DNA of 64,000 nt from assembly GCF_036227125.1 (NCBI RefSeq), contig NZ_CP109435.1:5518001-5582000 (forward strand). Direction: 5' to 3'. This DNA is from Streptomyces sp. NBC_01485. GTDB taxonomy: Bacteria > Actinomycetota > Actinomycetes > Streptomycetales > Streptomycetaceae. Under the pieces are notes generated by a model. That model was not told where the DNA came from, made no database searches, and saw nothing but the letters and a program-made list of their open reading frames with translations. The position numbers were made by a program, and so were the translations under genes. Shown piece by piece: positions 23,611 to 32,131 of this stretch. Positions within the stretch are counted from its first letter, which is position 1. Each line of letters opens with the position of its first letter.

Positions 23611-23729
23611 GTTTCGGTGGTCATAGCGTGAGGGAAACGCCCGGTTACATTCCGAACCCGGAAGCTAAGCCTTACAGCGCCGATGGTACTGCAGGGGGGA
23701 CCCTGTGGGAGAGTAGGACACCGCCGAAC
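23611..23729 (+). rRNA. 5S ribosomal RNA
   Basis: About 119 bases from GTTTCGGTGGTCATAGCG to GGACACCGCCGAAC; the two ends pair to form helix I. The conserved CCCGGTTACATTCCGAACCC core and the CGATGGTACTGCAGGGGGG stretch are present. It closes the rRNA operon and is followed within 15 bases by a strong terminator. Confidence 0.96.
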
Positions 23730-23741
23730 AATCATTCCGGG

Positions 23742-23778
23742 AAACCCCCGCACCATAATAATGGTGCGGGGGTTTTCT
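23742..23778 (+). terminator. rRNA operon terminator
   Basis: A perfect 15-bp stem, AAACCCCCGCACCAT (23742-23756) with its complement at 23761-23775, a 4-base AATA loop, and a TTTTCT tail: a textbook factor-independent terminator. Confidence 0.92.
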
Positions 23779-23814
23779 GCGTTCACGATTATTTGGGTCG
23801 TTTAGGGTTTTGCC

Positions 23815-24459
23815 ATGCGCTACGACTTGGTGATCTTCGATAACGACGGTGTCCTCGTGGACAGTGAGCCGATCTCCAACCGGCTGCTGGCCGCCTATCT
23901 GACCGAGCTCGGGCATCCCACCTCCTACGAGGACTCGATCCGGGACTACATGGGATCCGCGATGCACCGGATCCACGACCTGGTCCAGGAGCGCACCGGG
24001 GAGCGGTTGCCGGCGGAGTTCGACGACACGTTTCACCGGCGGGTGTTCGCGGCCTTCGAGCGGGAGCTGGAGCCCGTGGCGGGAGCCGTGGACGTCGTAG
24101 CGAAGCTGGCCGCGGACGGGGTGCCGTACTGCGTGGCGTCGTCGGGAAGTCATGAGCGGATTCGGGTGGGGCATCGGACGACGGGGCTGGTCCGGTGGTT
24201 CGAGGAGGCGCGCATCTTCAGCTCGCAGGACGTGGGCAAGGGGAAGCCGGCACCGGATCTGTTCCTGTACGCGGCCGAGCGGATGGGGGCGGCGCCGGAG
24301 CGGTGTGTGGTCGTCGAGGACAGTCCGCTGGGCGTGCAGGCGGCTGTGGCGGCCGGGATGGACGTGTACGGGTTCACCGCGATGACGCCGGCCGCGAGGC
24401 TCGCGGGGGCCACTGAACTCTTCTCCGGCATGCGGGAGTTGGCTGACCTGCTGAACTGA
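23815..24459 (+). CDS. HAD family hydrolase (beta-phosphoglucomutase-like phosphatase)
   Basis: 214 residues from ATG 23815, 37 bases after the rRNA terminator. HAD motif I is VIFDNDGVLVDSE (residues 5-17), motif II is VASSGS near residue 107, the motif III Lys lies in GKGKPAPDLF and motif IV is VVVEDSPLGVQAA. This is a subfamily IA phosphatase/phosphomutase with an alpha-helical cap inserted after motif I. Probably acts on a small sugar phosphate; substrate unknown. Codon use in its second half (cgg, ggg) differs little from neighbours. Confidence 0.9.
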   Translation: MRYDLVIFDNDGVLVDSEPISNRLLAAYLTELGHPTSYEDSIRDYMGSAMHRIHDLVQERTGERLPAEFDDTFHRRVFAAFERELEPVAGAVDVVAKLAADGVPYCVASSGSHERIRVGHRTTGLVRWFEEARIFSSQDVGKGKPAPDLFLYAAERMGAAPERCVVVEDSPLGVQAAVAAGMDVYGFTAMTPAARLAGATELFSGMRELADLLN

Positions 24460-24551
24460 CGGTCGGCCCGGAGTCGGCCTGACATTTGTCATGCGTAGCT
24501 CTGGACGTTCGTTTCTACTGGGGGACCCCCTGCGGCGGCGAAGCTGAGGAC

Positions 24552-25295
24552 ATGACGACGAACCAGCACACGAAGCAGCACCGGAAGCAGAACGCCTTCG
24601 CTCCGCTCCTCATGGATGTGGCGGTGCCGCTCGGGTCGTACTACCTGTTCAAGGGCGCGTTCGGGATGAGCACCTTCGCGGCGCTGGCCTGGAGCAGCCT
24701 GGTGCCGGCCGTGCGGACCGGGTGGAGTGCGGTCAGGGAACGGACGGCTAACGGGCTCGCCGGGCTCATCCTCGTCGTCAACGTCGTCGGGCTGGTGCTC
24801 AGCTTCGTCTCCGGGGATCCGCGGCTGATGCTGGCCAAGGACAGCGGGGTCAGCAGTACGGTCGGGATCGGGATCCTGGTGTCCGTGGTGCTGGGGAGGC
24901 CGATGATGACGGCCGGGCTCAAGCCGTTCCTGGTGAAGGGGGACGCGGTCAAGGAAGCTGCCTGGGGGCGGCTGGAGAGTGGGGCGGCGGCCGCGTCGGC
25001 TGACTTCCGGAGGCGGGAGCGGGCCTTCTCACTGGTGTGGGGAGTGGTGCTGCTCGCCGAGTGCGTGCTGCGGGTCGTCGGGGCGTACACGGTGCCGGTG
25101 GACACCATGGTGTGGCTCGGGTCCGTGGTGATGGTCGTGGCGATCGGGCTGGGGATCCTGGTCGGCGGGGCGCTCGGTGCCGGGCCGATGCAGGAGATGC
25201 TCGCCTCCGAGGTGGGGGCCCGGGAAGACGGCGGAGTCGAGGCCGAGGTCGGGGTCGGCGGGGTCGGGGTGCCTGAGGTCGTTCTCGCTCGGTGA
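24552..25295 (+). CDS. VC0807-like integral membrane protein
   Basis: 247 residues from ATG 24552 with a GAGG at 24545-24548. After a hydrophilic start come hydrophobic helices at ~17-45, 60-85, 95-115, 155-175 and 185-205, and a Gly/Val/Glu-rich soluble tail. Short repeats (GVEAEVGVGGVGVPEVV) close the protein. Streptomyces homologues are labelled VC0807 family; function is unknown. The stretch before it carries TGGGGGACCCCC, part of a common streptomycete repeat. Confidence 0.7.
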   Translation: MTTNQHTKQHRKQNAFAPLLMDVAVPLGSYYLFKGAFGMSTFAALAWSSLVPAVRTGWSAVRERTANGLAGLILVVNVVGLVLSFVSGDPRLMLAKDSGVSSTVGIGILVSVVLGRPMMTAGLKPFLVKGDAVKEAAWGRLESGAAAASADFRRRERAFSLVWGVVLLAECVLRVVGAYTVPVDTMVWLGSVVMVVAIGLGILVGGALGAGPMQEMLASEVGAREDGGVEAEVGVGGVGVPEVVLAR

Positions 25296-25397
25296 CTCCG
25301 GTAATTCCGGTAATTCCGGCCTCTCGGGCAAAGTTGAGGGGAATTCATCTTTGGCTGGATCTACCCACGAGTACGCAGGGGCCCTACGCTCGCCGCC

Positions 25398-26633
25398 ATG
25401 ACAGAAGTGCTGCGGCGCGGTAGGGCCTCTTTGGCGTTCAGTTTCTTTGCGCAGGGTGCCGCTTTTGCGCTGCTCGTGACGAGGATCCCGGCTATCCAGA
25501 ACAGGTACGGGGTGTCGGACGCGCTGCTGCCCGTCTTCCTCGCCGCCGTGCCCGTCCTGGCCGGGGTCGGGAGCGTGACGACCGAGCAGTTGGTGAAGCG
25601 GATACCGGCCAGCCGGCTGCTGCGCTGGTCCCAGCCGGTCGTGCTGCTGGCGCTGCTCGGGGTCGGGGCGGGGCGCGGGATGGCCGAACTGGGGGTCGCG
25701 CTGGCGGTGTTCGGGCTCGCCGTGGGGGCGCTGGACGCCTCGATGAACATGCTCGGGGTGAGTCTGCAGCGGGCGTACGGGCGCAGCATCATGCTGAGTT
25801 TCCACGCCGTGTACAGCCTGGGCGGGATCGTGGGGGCCTCGCTGGCGTGGGTGGGGGCGCACTGGCATCTCGCGCTGTGGGTGTCGTATCTGCCGGTGGT
25901 GGCCGTGCTGCTGCCGGCCGCTCTGGTGGGGAGCCGGTGGTATGTCGACGCGGGCTCGGACGGTGAGAAGGCCGGGGCTGTGGAGGGCGGCACGGCGGAA
26001 GGCGGCGGTGGTACGGGGGTCGTGTTCAAGATGCTGCTGCCGCTGTGCCTGGTGATGAGCTTCGCCTATATCGGGGACTCGACCGTCTCCAACTGGAGTG
26101 CGAAGTATCTGCAGGACGTGCTGGGGAGTTCGGAGCAGCTCGCGACCGTCCCGTACAACGTCTACATGGTGACCACGCTGATCGGGCGGGCCATCGGGGA
26201 CTACGGGGTGCGGCGGTTCGGGGCGGCGGCCGTGGTGCGGGTGGGGGCGCTGGTGGCGGCCGGCGGGTTCGCGGTGGTGGCGGGTGCGCCCGGGGCGTGG
26301 GTGGGGATGCTCGGGTTCACGCTCGTGGGGCTGGGGCTGTGCGTGCTGGTGCCGCAGACGTTCGCGGCGGCGGGACGGTTGTTCCCCGGGGCTTCGGATG
26401 CGGCCATCGCGCGTCTCAATATTTTCAACTACGTCGGGTTTTTGATCGGCTCGCCGTTGGTGGGGGCGCTGGGGGACGCCTGGACCTACCGGGGGGCGAT
26501 GGTGGTGCCGATGGTGTTGGTGCTGGTGACGTTGGTGTACGCCCGGTCGTTCGCCGCTCAACCGGACCGATACGGTGGCGGTCATGAGCGGCCGCGCACA
26601 GCTGATGTGGGACGAGGCAGTAACGGGCTATGA
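25398..26633 (+). CDS. MFS transporter
   Basis: 411 residues from ATG 25398. About twelve helices. The N-terminus (FFAQGAAFALLVTRIPAIQ) and the loop ALDASMNMLGVSLQRAYGRS resemble FucP/YbjJ-like major facilitator permeases. A Gly/Glu-rich loop at ~185-205 separates the two six-helix halves. The 3' end overlaps the acuC start by 50 bases in another frame, so the two genes are probably cotranscribed. Substrate cannot be told. Confidence 0.88.
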   Translation: MTEVLRRGRASLAFSFFAQGAAFALLVTRIPAIQNRYGVSDALLPVFLAAVPVLAGVGSVTTEQLVKRIPASRLLRWSQPVVLLALLGVGAGRGMAELGVALAVFGLAVGALDASMNMLGVSLQRAYGRSIMLSFHAVYSLGGIVGASLAWVGAHWHLALWVSYLPVVAVLLPAALVGSRWYVDAGSDGEKAGAVEGGTAEGGGGTGVVFKMLLPLCLVMSFAYIGDSTVSNWSAKYLQDVLGSSEQLATVPYNVYMVTTLIGRAIGDYGVRRFGAAAVVRVGALVAAGGFAVVAGAPGAWVGMLGFTLVGLGLCVLVPQTFAAAGRLFPGASDAAIARLNIFNYVGFLIGSPLVGALGDAWTYRGAMVVPMVLVLVTLVYARSFAAQPDRYGGGHERPRTADVGRGSNGL

Positions 26634-27756
26634 CTTCGGGCCCGAGCATCCGATGGATCCGGTCCGGCTGGAGCTGACCCGGAGGCTGGTCGACGCCCTG
26701 GGGCTCGACCGCGAGGTGGACGTCGTCGCGGCGAAGCCCGCCGGGGAGTCGACCCTGCGGCTCGTGCACCGGGAGGACTACGTCGAGGCCGTGAAGGCGG
26801 CGTCGGCGGATCCGGAGGCGGCGGACCAGGCGTACGGGCTGGGGACGATGGACGATCCGGCGTTCGCGGGGATGCACGAGGTGTCCGCGCTCATCGCCGG
26901 GCTGTCGGTGGCGGCCGCGGAGGCCGTGTGGCGGGGTGAGGCACTGCACGCGGTGAACTTCGCGGGCGGGCTGCACCATGCGATGCCAGGGGGTGCGTCG
27001 GGGTTCTGCGTCTACAACGACGCCTCGTTGGCCATCGCCCGGCTGCTGGAGCTGGGGGCCGAGCGGGTCGCGTACGTGGACGTCGACGTGCATCACGGGG
27101 ACGGGGTCCAGGCGGCGTTCTGGGATGACCCGCGGGTGCTGACGATCTCGTTGCACGAGCATCCTCGTACGTTGTTCCCGCAGACCGGGTGGCCGGAGGA
27201 GACCGGTGGGGAGGGGGCGGAGGGGTCGGCGGTGAACGTCGCTCTGCCGGCGGGGACCGGGGACGCGGGGTGGTTGCGGGCGTTTCACTCCGTGGTGCCG
27301 GAGCTGATCGCTGATTTTCGGCCGGATGTGCTGGTGACCCAGCATGGGGCCGATACGCACTTCGAGGATCCGTTGGCTCATCTCGCGGTGTCTCTTGATG
27401 CGCAGCGGGCCGTGCAGGTGGCCTGTCATGAGCTGGCGCACGAGTACGCCGGGGGGAAGTGGGTCGCGTTGGGTGGGGGTGGGTACGCGGTGGTGGAGGT
27501 GGTTCCGCGGTCGTGGGCGCATCTGGTGGGCGTGGTGGCGGGGGCGCCGGTGGCGCCGGAGACGGTGATCCCGGAGGGGTGGCGGCAGGAGGTCTTTGCT
27601 CGTACTCGGCAGTTGGGGCCGGTGCGGATGACTGATGGGCGGTGGCCGGTGGGGTGGGTGGGGTGGGAGTCCGGGTACGACCCTGCGGATCGGCTGGATC
27701 AGGCTGTGCTGGCTACTCGGCGGGCGGTGTTTCCGTTGCGGGGGTTGTTGCCGTAG
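26584..27756 (+). CDS. acuC: Acetoin utilization protein AcuC / class I histone deacetylase-like deacetylase
   Basis: 390 residues from ATG 26584; a GTG three codons upstream is possible. Zn-dependent deacetylase fold: the catalytic His pair in GGLHHAMPG, the metal-binding DVDVHHGDGVQ, and the second metal ligand region TQHGADTHFEDPL, with GGGGY near the C-terminus. In Bacillus, AcuC deacetylates and activates acetyl-CoA synthetase; here it overlaps an MFS transporter gene instead of acu genes, so the target is inferred only. A bacterial class I HDAC-like enzyme of full length. Confidence 0.92.
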   Translation: MSGRAQLMWDEAVTGYDFGPEHPMDPVRLELTRRLVDALGLDREVDVVAAKPAGESTLRLVHREDYVEAVKAASADPEAADQAYGLGTMDDPAFAGMHEVSALIAGLSVAAAEAVWRGEALHAVNFAGGLHHAMPGGASGFCVYNDASLAIARLLELGAERVAYVDVDVHHGDGVQAAFWDDPRVLTISLHEHPRTLFPQTGWPEETGGEGAEGSAVNVALPAGTGDAGWLRAFHSVVPELIADFRPDVLVTQHGADTHFEDPLAHLAVSLDAQRAVQVACHELAHEYAGGKWVALGGGGYAVVEVVPRSWAHLVGVVAGAPVAPETVIPEGWRQEVFARTRQLGPVRMTDGRWPVGWVGWESGYDPADRLDQAVLATRRAVFPLRGLLP

Positions 27757-27814
27757 GCCTCCGGCGGTGGGGCGGTTGTGCGGGTGGGTGGTGCGGGTGG
27801 GTGGGGGTGGCCGT

Positions 27815-27904
27815 CCCAGGGGGCTCTGCCCCCGGGACCCCCGGATCGGCACCGAAAGGGCCTCGTCCTCAAACTCCCCCAGAGGGGGATCCCAACGGGC
27901 TGAA
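27815..27904 (+). repeat. Extragenic hairpin element, copy B
   Basis: The same ~90-bp element as copy A, in the opposite orientation: GGGCCTCGTCCTCAAACTC is shared base for base with the reverse complement of copy A, followed by the CCCCCAGAGGGGG hairpin and AACGGGCTG. It lies 58 bases after acuC. Confidence 0.75.
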
Positions 27905-28064
27905 GGCACGGACCGGGCTTGAGGCTTGCCGTCGGACGGGCTGGAAGGCGCCGACCGGCGATCGAGCCCTGCCGTAGGACGGGCTGAACACTCACCCGCC
28001 GGACAGGCTGGAAAGCACCGACCGGCGCTCGAGTTCTGCCGCCTGACGGGCTGGGAAACACTCT
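27905..28064 (+). repeat. Degenerate repeats with a (G)ACGGGCTGGAA core
   Basis: After copy B, imperfect units recur at ~27938, ~27977, ~28005 and ~28045, each with (G)ACGGGCTG or (G)ACAGGCTG followed by G/A-rich bases; two longer parts share GCACCGACCGGCG or GCGCCGACCGGCG. No gene is seen in the 380 bases between acuC and the next start apart from these repeats. Confidence 0.6.
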
Positions 28065-28138
28065 CCGCTTACGCCAACCGTGCGGTGTTGGTCCCGTTTC
28101 TGCCCCAGGTCAGCGGCCCGTCCGTCAGCATCGCTTTC

Positions 28139-28954
28139 GTGTTGAGTTGTGGGGGGCTTCGGGCGCATCTGGTTGCTGCGCGGTTGGCCGGGGTGGTGGC
28201 TACGTCCCGGGAGGAGAGTCTGCGGAGTTATCGGCTCTTCGCTGCTCGGGATCCCCGGGTGCTGATCGGGCTTGATCCTGAATGGTCCTGGGGGCAGCGG
28301 GATTTGATCGCGCTGATGGCCGACAAGTGTGGGGTTTCGGCCGATCCTCGATGTGTGTCCGGGCATGATGTGATCGACCCCGAGCGGACGGTGGCCGCGC
28401 TCGACGCCTTCGCGGATCGGCTCGCCTCGGTCGCCCAGCGTGGTGCTGCCGTGCTGCTCGGCACCGGGCATCCGCATCGGCTGCTGGGGTTCTACACAGG
28501 ACTTGCAGACGCTTTGTCGGCGGCGGGATGTGAAGTTCTCACCCCGGCGCAGGGTCACTGTATCGACATAACGACCCGGTTCGGTCTACGCACGCACCAC
28601 CTCGACTACGTACGAGGAGTCGCGGTCGTCCGGGAGACCGACGCTGAACGCGCCGGTTGTGCGACCGGTGCGCACAGTCATTCACCGCTGCCGGTTCGGG
28701 TCGCTCTAGACGCGGCGGCCGAGGCCGGCGGGCCGCTGCCCGAGCTGGTGATCGGGGACCACGGGTGGGTCTGCGGCGCAGGTCAACTGGGGTTCGAGGC
28801 CATCGGACTGGCCGACACCGACGACCCCGCGCTGTTCGTCGGGGAGGCCGAGGGAGTCGTCTCCGTGGCCGTTCCGCTTGATGACGCCGTGCGGTCCGCT
28901 TACTACAGGCCGCTGACCCGCTACGTACTCAATCGAGCGTGTCTGTCACAGTAG
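28139..28954 (+). CDS. Putative phosphatase (uncharacterised actinobacterial family)
   Basis: 271 residues from GTG 28139, the start suggested by MLSCGGLRAHLVAARLAG, the conserved N-terminus as I recall it; the frame is open upstream but that stretch is repeat sequence. Landmarks are GLDPEWSWGQRD, GTGHPHRLLGFY, RFGLRTHHLDYVRG and DHGWVCGAGQLG, then ADTDDPALF. Streptomyces homologues are annotated phosphatase, but I cannot point to a proven catalytic motif. It lies just before the developmental HTH gene, with no sign of coupling. Confidence 0.72.
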   Translation: MLSCGGLRAHLVAARLAGVVATSREESLRSYRLFAARDPRVLIGLDPEWSWGQRDLIALMADKCGVSADPRCVSGHDVIDPERTVAALDAFADRLASVAQRGAAVLLGTGHPHRLLGFYTGLADALSAAGCEVLTPAQGHCIDITTRFGLRTHHLDYVRGVAVVRETDAERAGCATGAHSHSPLPVRVALDAAAEAGGPLPELVIGDHGWVCGAGQLGFEAIGLADTDDPALFVGEAEGVVSVAVPLDDAVRSAYYRPLTRYVLNRACLSQ

Positions 28955-29099
28955 GCCTGCGATGGGCATGCGATGGGTGCACCTCTTCCCCACTCGCATC
29001 ACCCGCCCCTACATTGGGGAGTGAGCACGCAACGACGAAGAGTCACTGGAAGGGGAAGCCGGTGGCCGTCGAGTCGAGTGCGGAAGGTTCAGGTGTGTC

Positions 29100-29312
29100 A
29101 TGGCTGCAGCTGGCGAGAGGCCTCTGAACGAGGTTCAGTTCCTTACCGTGGCGGAAGTCGCCTCGGTGATGCGAGTGTCGAAGATGACCGTGTACCGACT
29201 GGTGCACAGCGGTCATCTGCCCGCGATCCGGGTGGGGCGGTCCTTCCGCGTCCCCGAGCAAGCGGTTCACGAATACCTCCGCGAGAGCTATGTGGGGGTG
29301 GAAACCGCCTGA
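29100..29312 (+). CDS. bdtA: Small MerR/excisionase-type HTH DNA-binding protein
   Basis: 70 residues from ATG 29100, made up almost only of one winged helix-turn-helix: FLTVAEVASVMRVSKMTVYRLVHSGHLPAIRVGRSFRVP. This is the excisionase/BldC-like class (helix-turn-helix_17). In S. coelicolor a gene of this type next to bldN was named bdtA, a BldD target; the symbol is from memory and from context (rsbN and bldN lie 3-5 kb downstream). A clear hairpin terminator follows, so it is monocistronic. I do not see a convincing full BldD box upstream. Confidence 0.85.
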   Translation: MAAAGERPLNEVQFLTVAEVASVMRVSKMTVYRLVHSGHLPAIRVGRSFRVPEQAVHEYLRESYVGVETA

Positions 29313-29323
29313 CGGCAGTGGGC

Positions 29324-29358
29324 CGGGGGGATCCTAAGGGCTCTTCCGGATCCCCCCG
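29324..29358 (+). terminator. Terminator after the small HTH gene
   Basis: An 11-bp stem, CGGGGGGATCC (29324-29334) with its complement at 29348-29358, and a 13-base loop, begins 12 bases after the stop codon. Confidence 0.7.
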
Positions 29359-29467
29359 ATCCGCCTCGATTACGACCTCAGCGCTCGGACGGGTAGGCTG
29401 GCCCCTTGTAGGTCGTATGGGCCCATGGCGCCCAACGCCGAGTGATGAGAAGTGAGCGAGGGTAGTC

Positions 29468-29566
29468 GTGGGCTCTGTTATCAAGAAGCGGCGCAAGCGG
29501 ATGGCCAAGAAGAAGCACCGCAAGCTGCTCAAGCGCACGCGCGTTCAGCGTCGCAACAAGAAGTAA
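29468..29566 (+). CDS. 30S ribosomal protein bS22 (AURKAIP1/COX24 domain)
   Basis: 32 residues from GTG 29468: [20 protein letters not shown] followed by [12 protein letters not shown]. This tiny, extremely basic protein is conserved in actinobacteria and matches the AURKAIP1/COX24 domain; it was identified on mycobacterial 30S subunits as bS22. Preceded by GAGGGTAG and followed by a 17-bp hairpin terminator, so it has its own transcript. Because of its size it is easily missed by gene finders. Confidence 0.93.
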   Translation: MGSVIKKRRKRMAKKKHRKLLKRTRVQRRNKK

Positions 29567-29608
29567 GCGAACGTACTTACTTCTTCGCGACGCGAGCCGC
29601 GTAGGCGT

Positions 29609-29648
29609 CGTGTGGCCCCCCACCGTGTTATCGGTGGGGGGCCACACG
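29609..29648. terminator. Terminator after bS22
   Basis: A perfect 17-bp stem from 29609-29625 to 29632-29648 (core TGGCCCCCCACCG and its complement) with a 6-base TGTTAT loop. A strong hairpin without a U-tract. Confidence 0.85.
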
Positions 29649-29888
29649 CATCTCCGGGTGTCGTGCGGTCGGCTGAACGCCGTGCGTATGTATGGACTGA
29701 CACCATGGCTGATCTGGTCGTATGACCGCAGGTTGTCGTCACCTCGCGCTGCGGGCGGTCATCACAGCGCAACATCGACCCGCTAAGTTGGCCCGCAGAC
29801 GGGAACGGGGTACACGGCAGGGTGGCCGAGCGATTCCGGGGGATCCAGCGGATCCGGGCGGTTCCAGGACGGAAGGAAGGCGCTGATC
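29649..29888 (+). other. Intergenic region upstream of the epimerase gene
   Basis: Of the 322 bases between bS22 and the next gene, the first 82 hold the terminator; in this remainder I see no gene and no confident promoter. A GGAAGGAAGG ribosome-binding site closes it at ~29871-29880. Confidence 0.5.
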
Positions 29889-30968
29889 TTGGGGAAGGTC
29901 GTGCTTGTTACCGGAGTGGCCCGTCAGTTGGGGGGCCGCTTCGTACGGCGGATCCAGCGTGACCCGCGGGTCGACCGGGTGGTCGCCGTGGACGCCGTAC
30001 GGCCCGAGCACCATCTCGGGGGCGCCGACTTCATCCAGGCCGACATCCGGCAGCCCGCGATCGCGCGGGTGCTCGCCGAGACCGGCGCCGACACGGTCGT
30101 CCACCTCGACGTGACGGCGACCGCGCTGGGCAGCGGCAGCCGGACCACGGTCAAGGAGACCAACGTCATCGGCACCATGCAGTTGCTGGGTGCCTGTCAG
30201 AAGTCGCCGAGTGTGAAGCGGCTGGTCGTGAAGTCCAGTACGAACGTGTACGGGTCCGCCTCCCGCGACCCCGCCGTGTTCACCGAGACGACCCCGGCCA
30301 AGTCGCTGCCCAGCGGCGGCTTCGCGAAGGACGCCGTCGAGGTCGAGGGGTATGTGCGCGGGTTCGCCCGGCGGCGGCCCGATGTCGCGGTGTGCGTGCT
30401 GCGGTTCGCGAACATCCTGGGGCCGACCGCCGAGACGCCGCTCGCCTCGTACTTCTCGCTGCCCGTGCTGCCCACCGTGCTCGGCTACGACCCCCGGCTG
30501 CAGTTCGTGCACGAGGACGACGTGATCGACGTGCTGCGGATCGCCTCGCACGAACCGGAGCGGGGCACGCTCAACAGCGGCACCTTCAACATCGCCGGGG
30601 ACGGCGTGCTGTTGCTGTCGCAGTGCTCGCGGCGGCTCGGGCGGCCCACCGTGCCGCTGCTGCTGCCGGCCGTCACCTGGGCCGGGTCGCTGGTGCGTAC
30701 GCTGGGCATGACGGACTTCTCGCCGGAGCAGATCCGGCTGCTCACGCACGGCCGGGTCGTGTCGACGGTCCAGATGCGGGAGACGCTGGGGTTCACGCCG
30801 CGGTACACGACGGCCGAGACCTTCGCGGACTTCGCGCGCAGCCACGGACCCGGGCTGCTGCCGCCCGAGGCCGTCGCCGGGGCCGTGGACCGGGTCGCCG
30901 CGCTGCCCCTGCCCCTGCCGGGTGGCGGTCATGCCGCCGCTCACCCTCCGACGCCGAGCGCCAACTGA
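29889..30968 (+). CDS. NAD-dependent epimerase/dehydratase family protein
   Basis: 359 residues from TTG 29889; the start is supported by the GGAAGGAAGG eight bases upstream and by the Rossmann strand beginning at once (KVVLVTGVARQLGGRFVRR, a GxxxxxGxxxG-like variant). Extended SDR type: VKSSTNVYGS near residue 115 carries the Ser/Tyr region, although the classical YxxxK is replaced by GGFAKDAVE, so catalysis as an epimerase is doubtful. The C-terminal half fits the substrate domain and ends in a Pro/Ala/His-rich tail. It lies 14 bases before the acyltransferase gene, suggesting an operon that may act on lipids or sugars. Confidence 0.85.
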   Translation: MGKVVLVTGVARQLGGRFVRRIQRDPRVDRVVAVDAVRPEHHLGGADFIQADIRQPAIARVLAETGADTVVHLDVTATALGSGSRTTVKETNVIGTMQLLGACQKSPSVKRLVVKSSTNVYGSASRDPAVFTETTPAKSLPSGGFAKDAVEVEGYVRGFARRRPDVAVCVLRFANILGPTAETPLASYFSLPVLPTVLGYDPRLQFVHEDDVIDVLRIASHEPERGTLNSGTFNIAGDGVLLLSQCSRRLGRPTVPLLLPAVTWAGSLVRTLGMTDFSPEQIRLLTHGRVVSTVQMRETLGFTPRYTTAETFADFARSHGPGLLPPEAVAGAVDRVAALPLPLPGGGHAAAHPPTPSAN

Positions 30969-30982
30969 GGAGCGCATCAACG

Positions 30983-32050
30983 ATGGCGGACGCCAAGGTC
31001 ATTCCGTTCGACGACGACCGGACCCGGGGGAGCGCCGTGCCGCGGCCGCCGCGGCGCCGGGGCGTGGGGAGCCGGCGCAAGAACGGCGAGCCCGCGCCGG
31101 TCCGGGAGATCGGCGAGGTCGGTGAGGTCCAGCCCCTGCCCACCAGGGCGATGGGGCGGGATGATGTTCCTGTGACGGGTGAGGAACGGGCGCGCGAGGG
31201 CGCGGACGGGGGCGGCCTGGAGCGGCGGATCGCGGGCGGGCTGTCCTTCCTGCGCCGGCGTCTCACGGGCGACTACGAGGTCGACGACTTCGGCTACGAC
31301 GAGGAGCTGACCGACCAGGTCCTCATGTCCCTGCTGCGGCCGGTGTACGACAAGTACTTCCGGGTCGAGGTGAAGGGCATCGAGAACATCCCGGCCGAGG
31401 GGGGCGCACTGATCGTCGCCAACCACTCCGGGACGCTGCCGTTGGACGGCCTGATGATGCAGGTCGCCGTCCACGACCACCACCCGGCGGACCGGCACCT
31501 GCGTCTCCTGGCCGCCGACCTCGTCTTCGTGCTCCCGGTCGTCAACGAGCTGGCCCGCAAGCTCGGGCACACCCTCGCCTGCGCGGAGGACGCCGAACGG
31601 CTCCTCGGGCAGGGCGAGGTCGTCGGGGTGATGCCGGAGGGCTTCAAGGGCATCGGGAAGCCCTTCGGCGAGCGCTACAAGCTCCAGCGGTTCGGCCGGG
31701 GCGGCTTCGTCTCCACGGCCCTGCGGCAGGGCGTCCCGATCATCCCGTGCTCGATCGTCGGGGCGGAGGAGATCTACCCGATGATCGGCAACGCCAAGAC
31801 CCTGGCCCGCGTCCTGGGCATCCCGTACTTCCCCCTGACGCCGACCTTCCCGTGGCTGGGCCCGCTGGGCGCCGTCCCGCTGCCGACGAAGTGGACGATC
31901 CAGTTCGGCGAGCCGATCCCGACGGACGGCTACCCGCCGGAGGCGGCCGAGGACCCCATGCTGATGTTCAACCTGACGGACCAGGTCAGGGAACAGATCC
32001 AGCACACCCTCTACAAGCTGCTGGTGCAGCGGCGGTCGGTGTTCTTCTAG
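30983..32050 (+). CDS. Lysophospholipid acyltransferase family protein (PlsC-like)
   Basis: 355 residues from ATG 30983; AGGAG of the ribosome-binding site overlaps the upstream stop. Residues 1-95 are charged and low complexity. The acyltransferase domain starts near 115: VKGIENIPAEGGALIVANHSG is the motif I region (NHSGTLPLD rather than the usual NHX4D), then PEGFKGIGKPF corresponds to the PEGTR motif and VPIIPCSIVGAEE to motif IV. It probably acylates a lysophospholipid or related lipid at the membrane. Likely cotranscribed with the epimerase-like gene. Confidence 0.88.
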   Translation: MADAKVIPFDDDRTRGSAVPRPPRRRGVGSRRKNGEPAPVREIGEVGEVQPLPTRAMGRDDVPVTGEERAREGADGGGLERRIAGGLSFLRRRLTGDYEVDDFGYDEELTDQVLMSLLRPVYDKYFRVEVKGIENIPAEGGALIVANHSGTLPLDGLMMQVAVHDHHPADRHLRLLAADLVFVLPVVNELARKLGHTLACAEDAERLLGQGEVVGVMPEGFKGIGKPFGERYKLQRFGRGGFVSTALRQGVPIIPCSIVGAEEIYPMIGNAKTLARVLGIPYFPLTPTFPWLGPLGAVPLPTKWTIQFGEPIPTDGYPPEAAEDPMLMFNLTDQVREQIQHTLYKLLVQRRSVFF

Positions 32051-32074
32051 CGGTCCGCCACCCGTTCTCCCGCG

Positions 32075-32122
32075 CTACGACGGTGGGGCGCCCCTCCTGA
32101 GAGGGGCGCCCCACCGTCGTAG
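32075..32122. terminator. Bidirectional terminator between acyltransferase and rsbN
   Basis: A 22-bp perfect stem (32075-32096 with 32101-32122; core GGTGGGGCGCCCCTC) and a 4-base CTGA loop between convergent genes. It ends 10 bases from the rsbN stop. Confidence 0.9.
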
Positions 32123-32131
32123 TGGACGGGA

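Noticed and set aside
28955-29099. BldD box upstream of the small HTH gene
   Set aside because: GAGTGAG near 29020 fits only one half of the palindromic consensus; the other half does not match.
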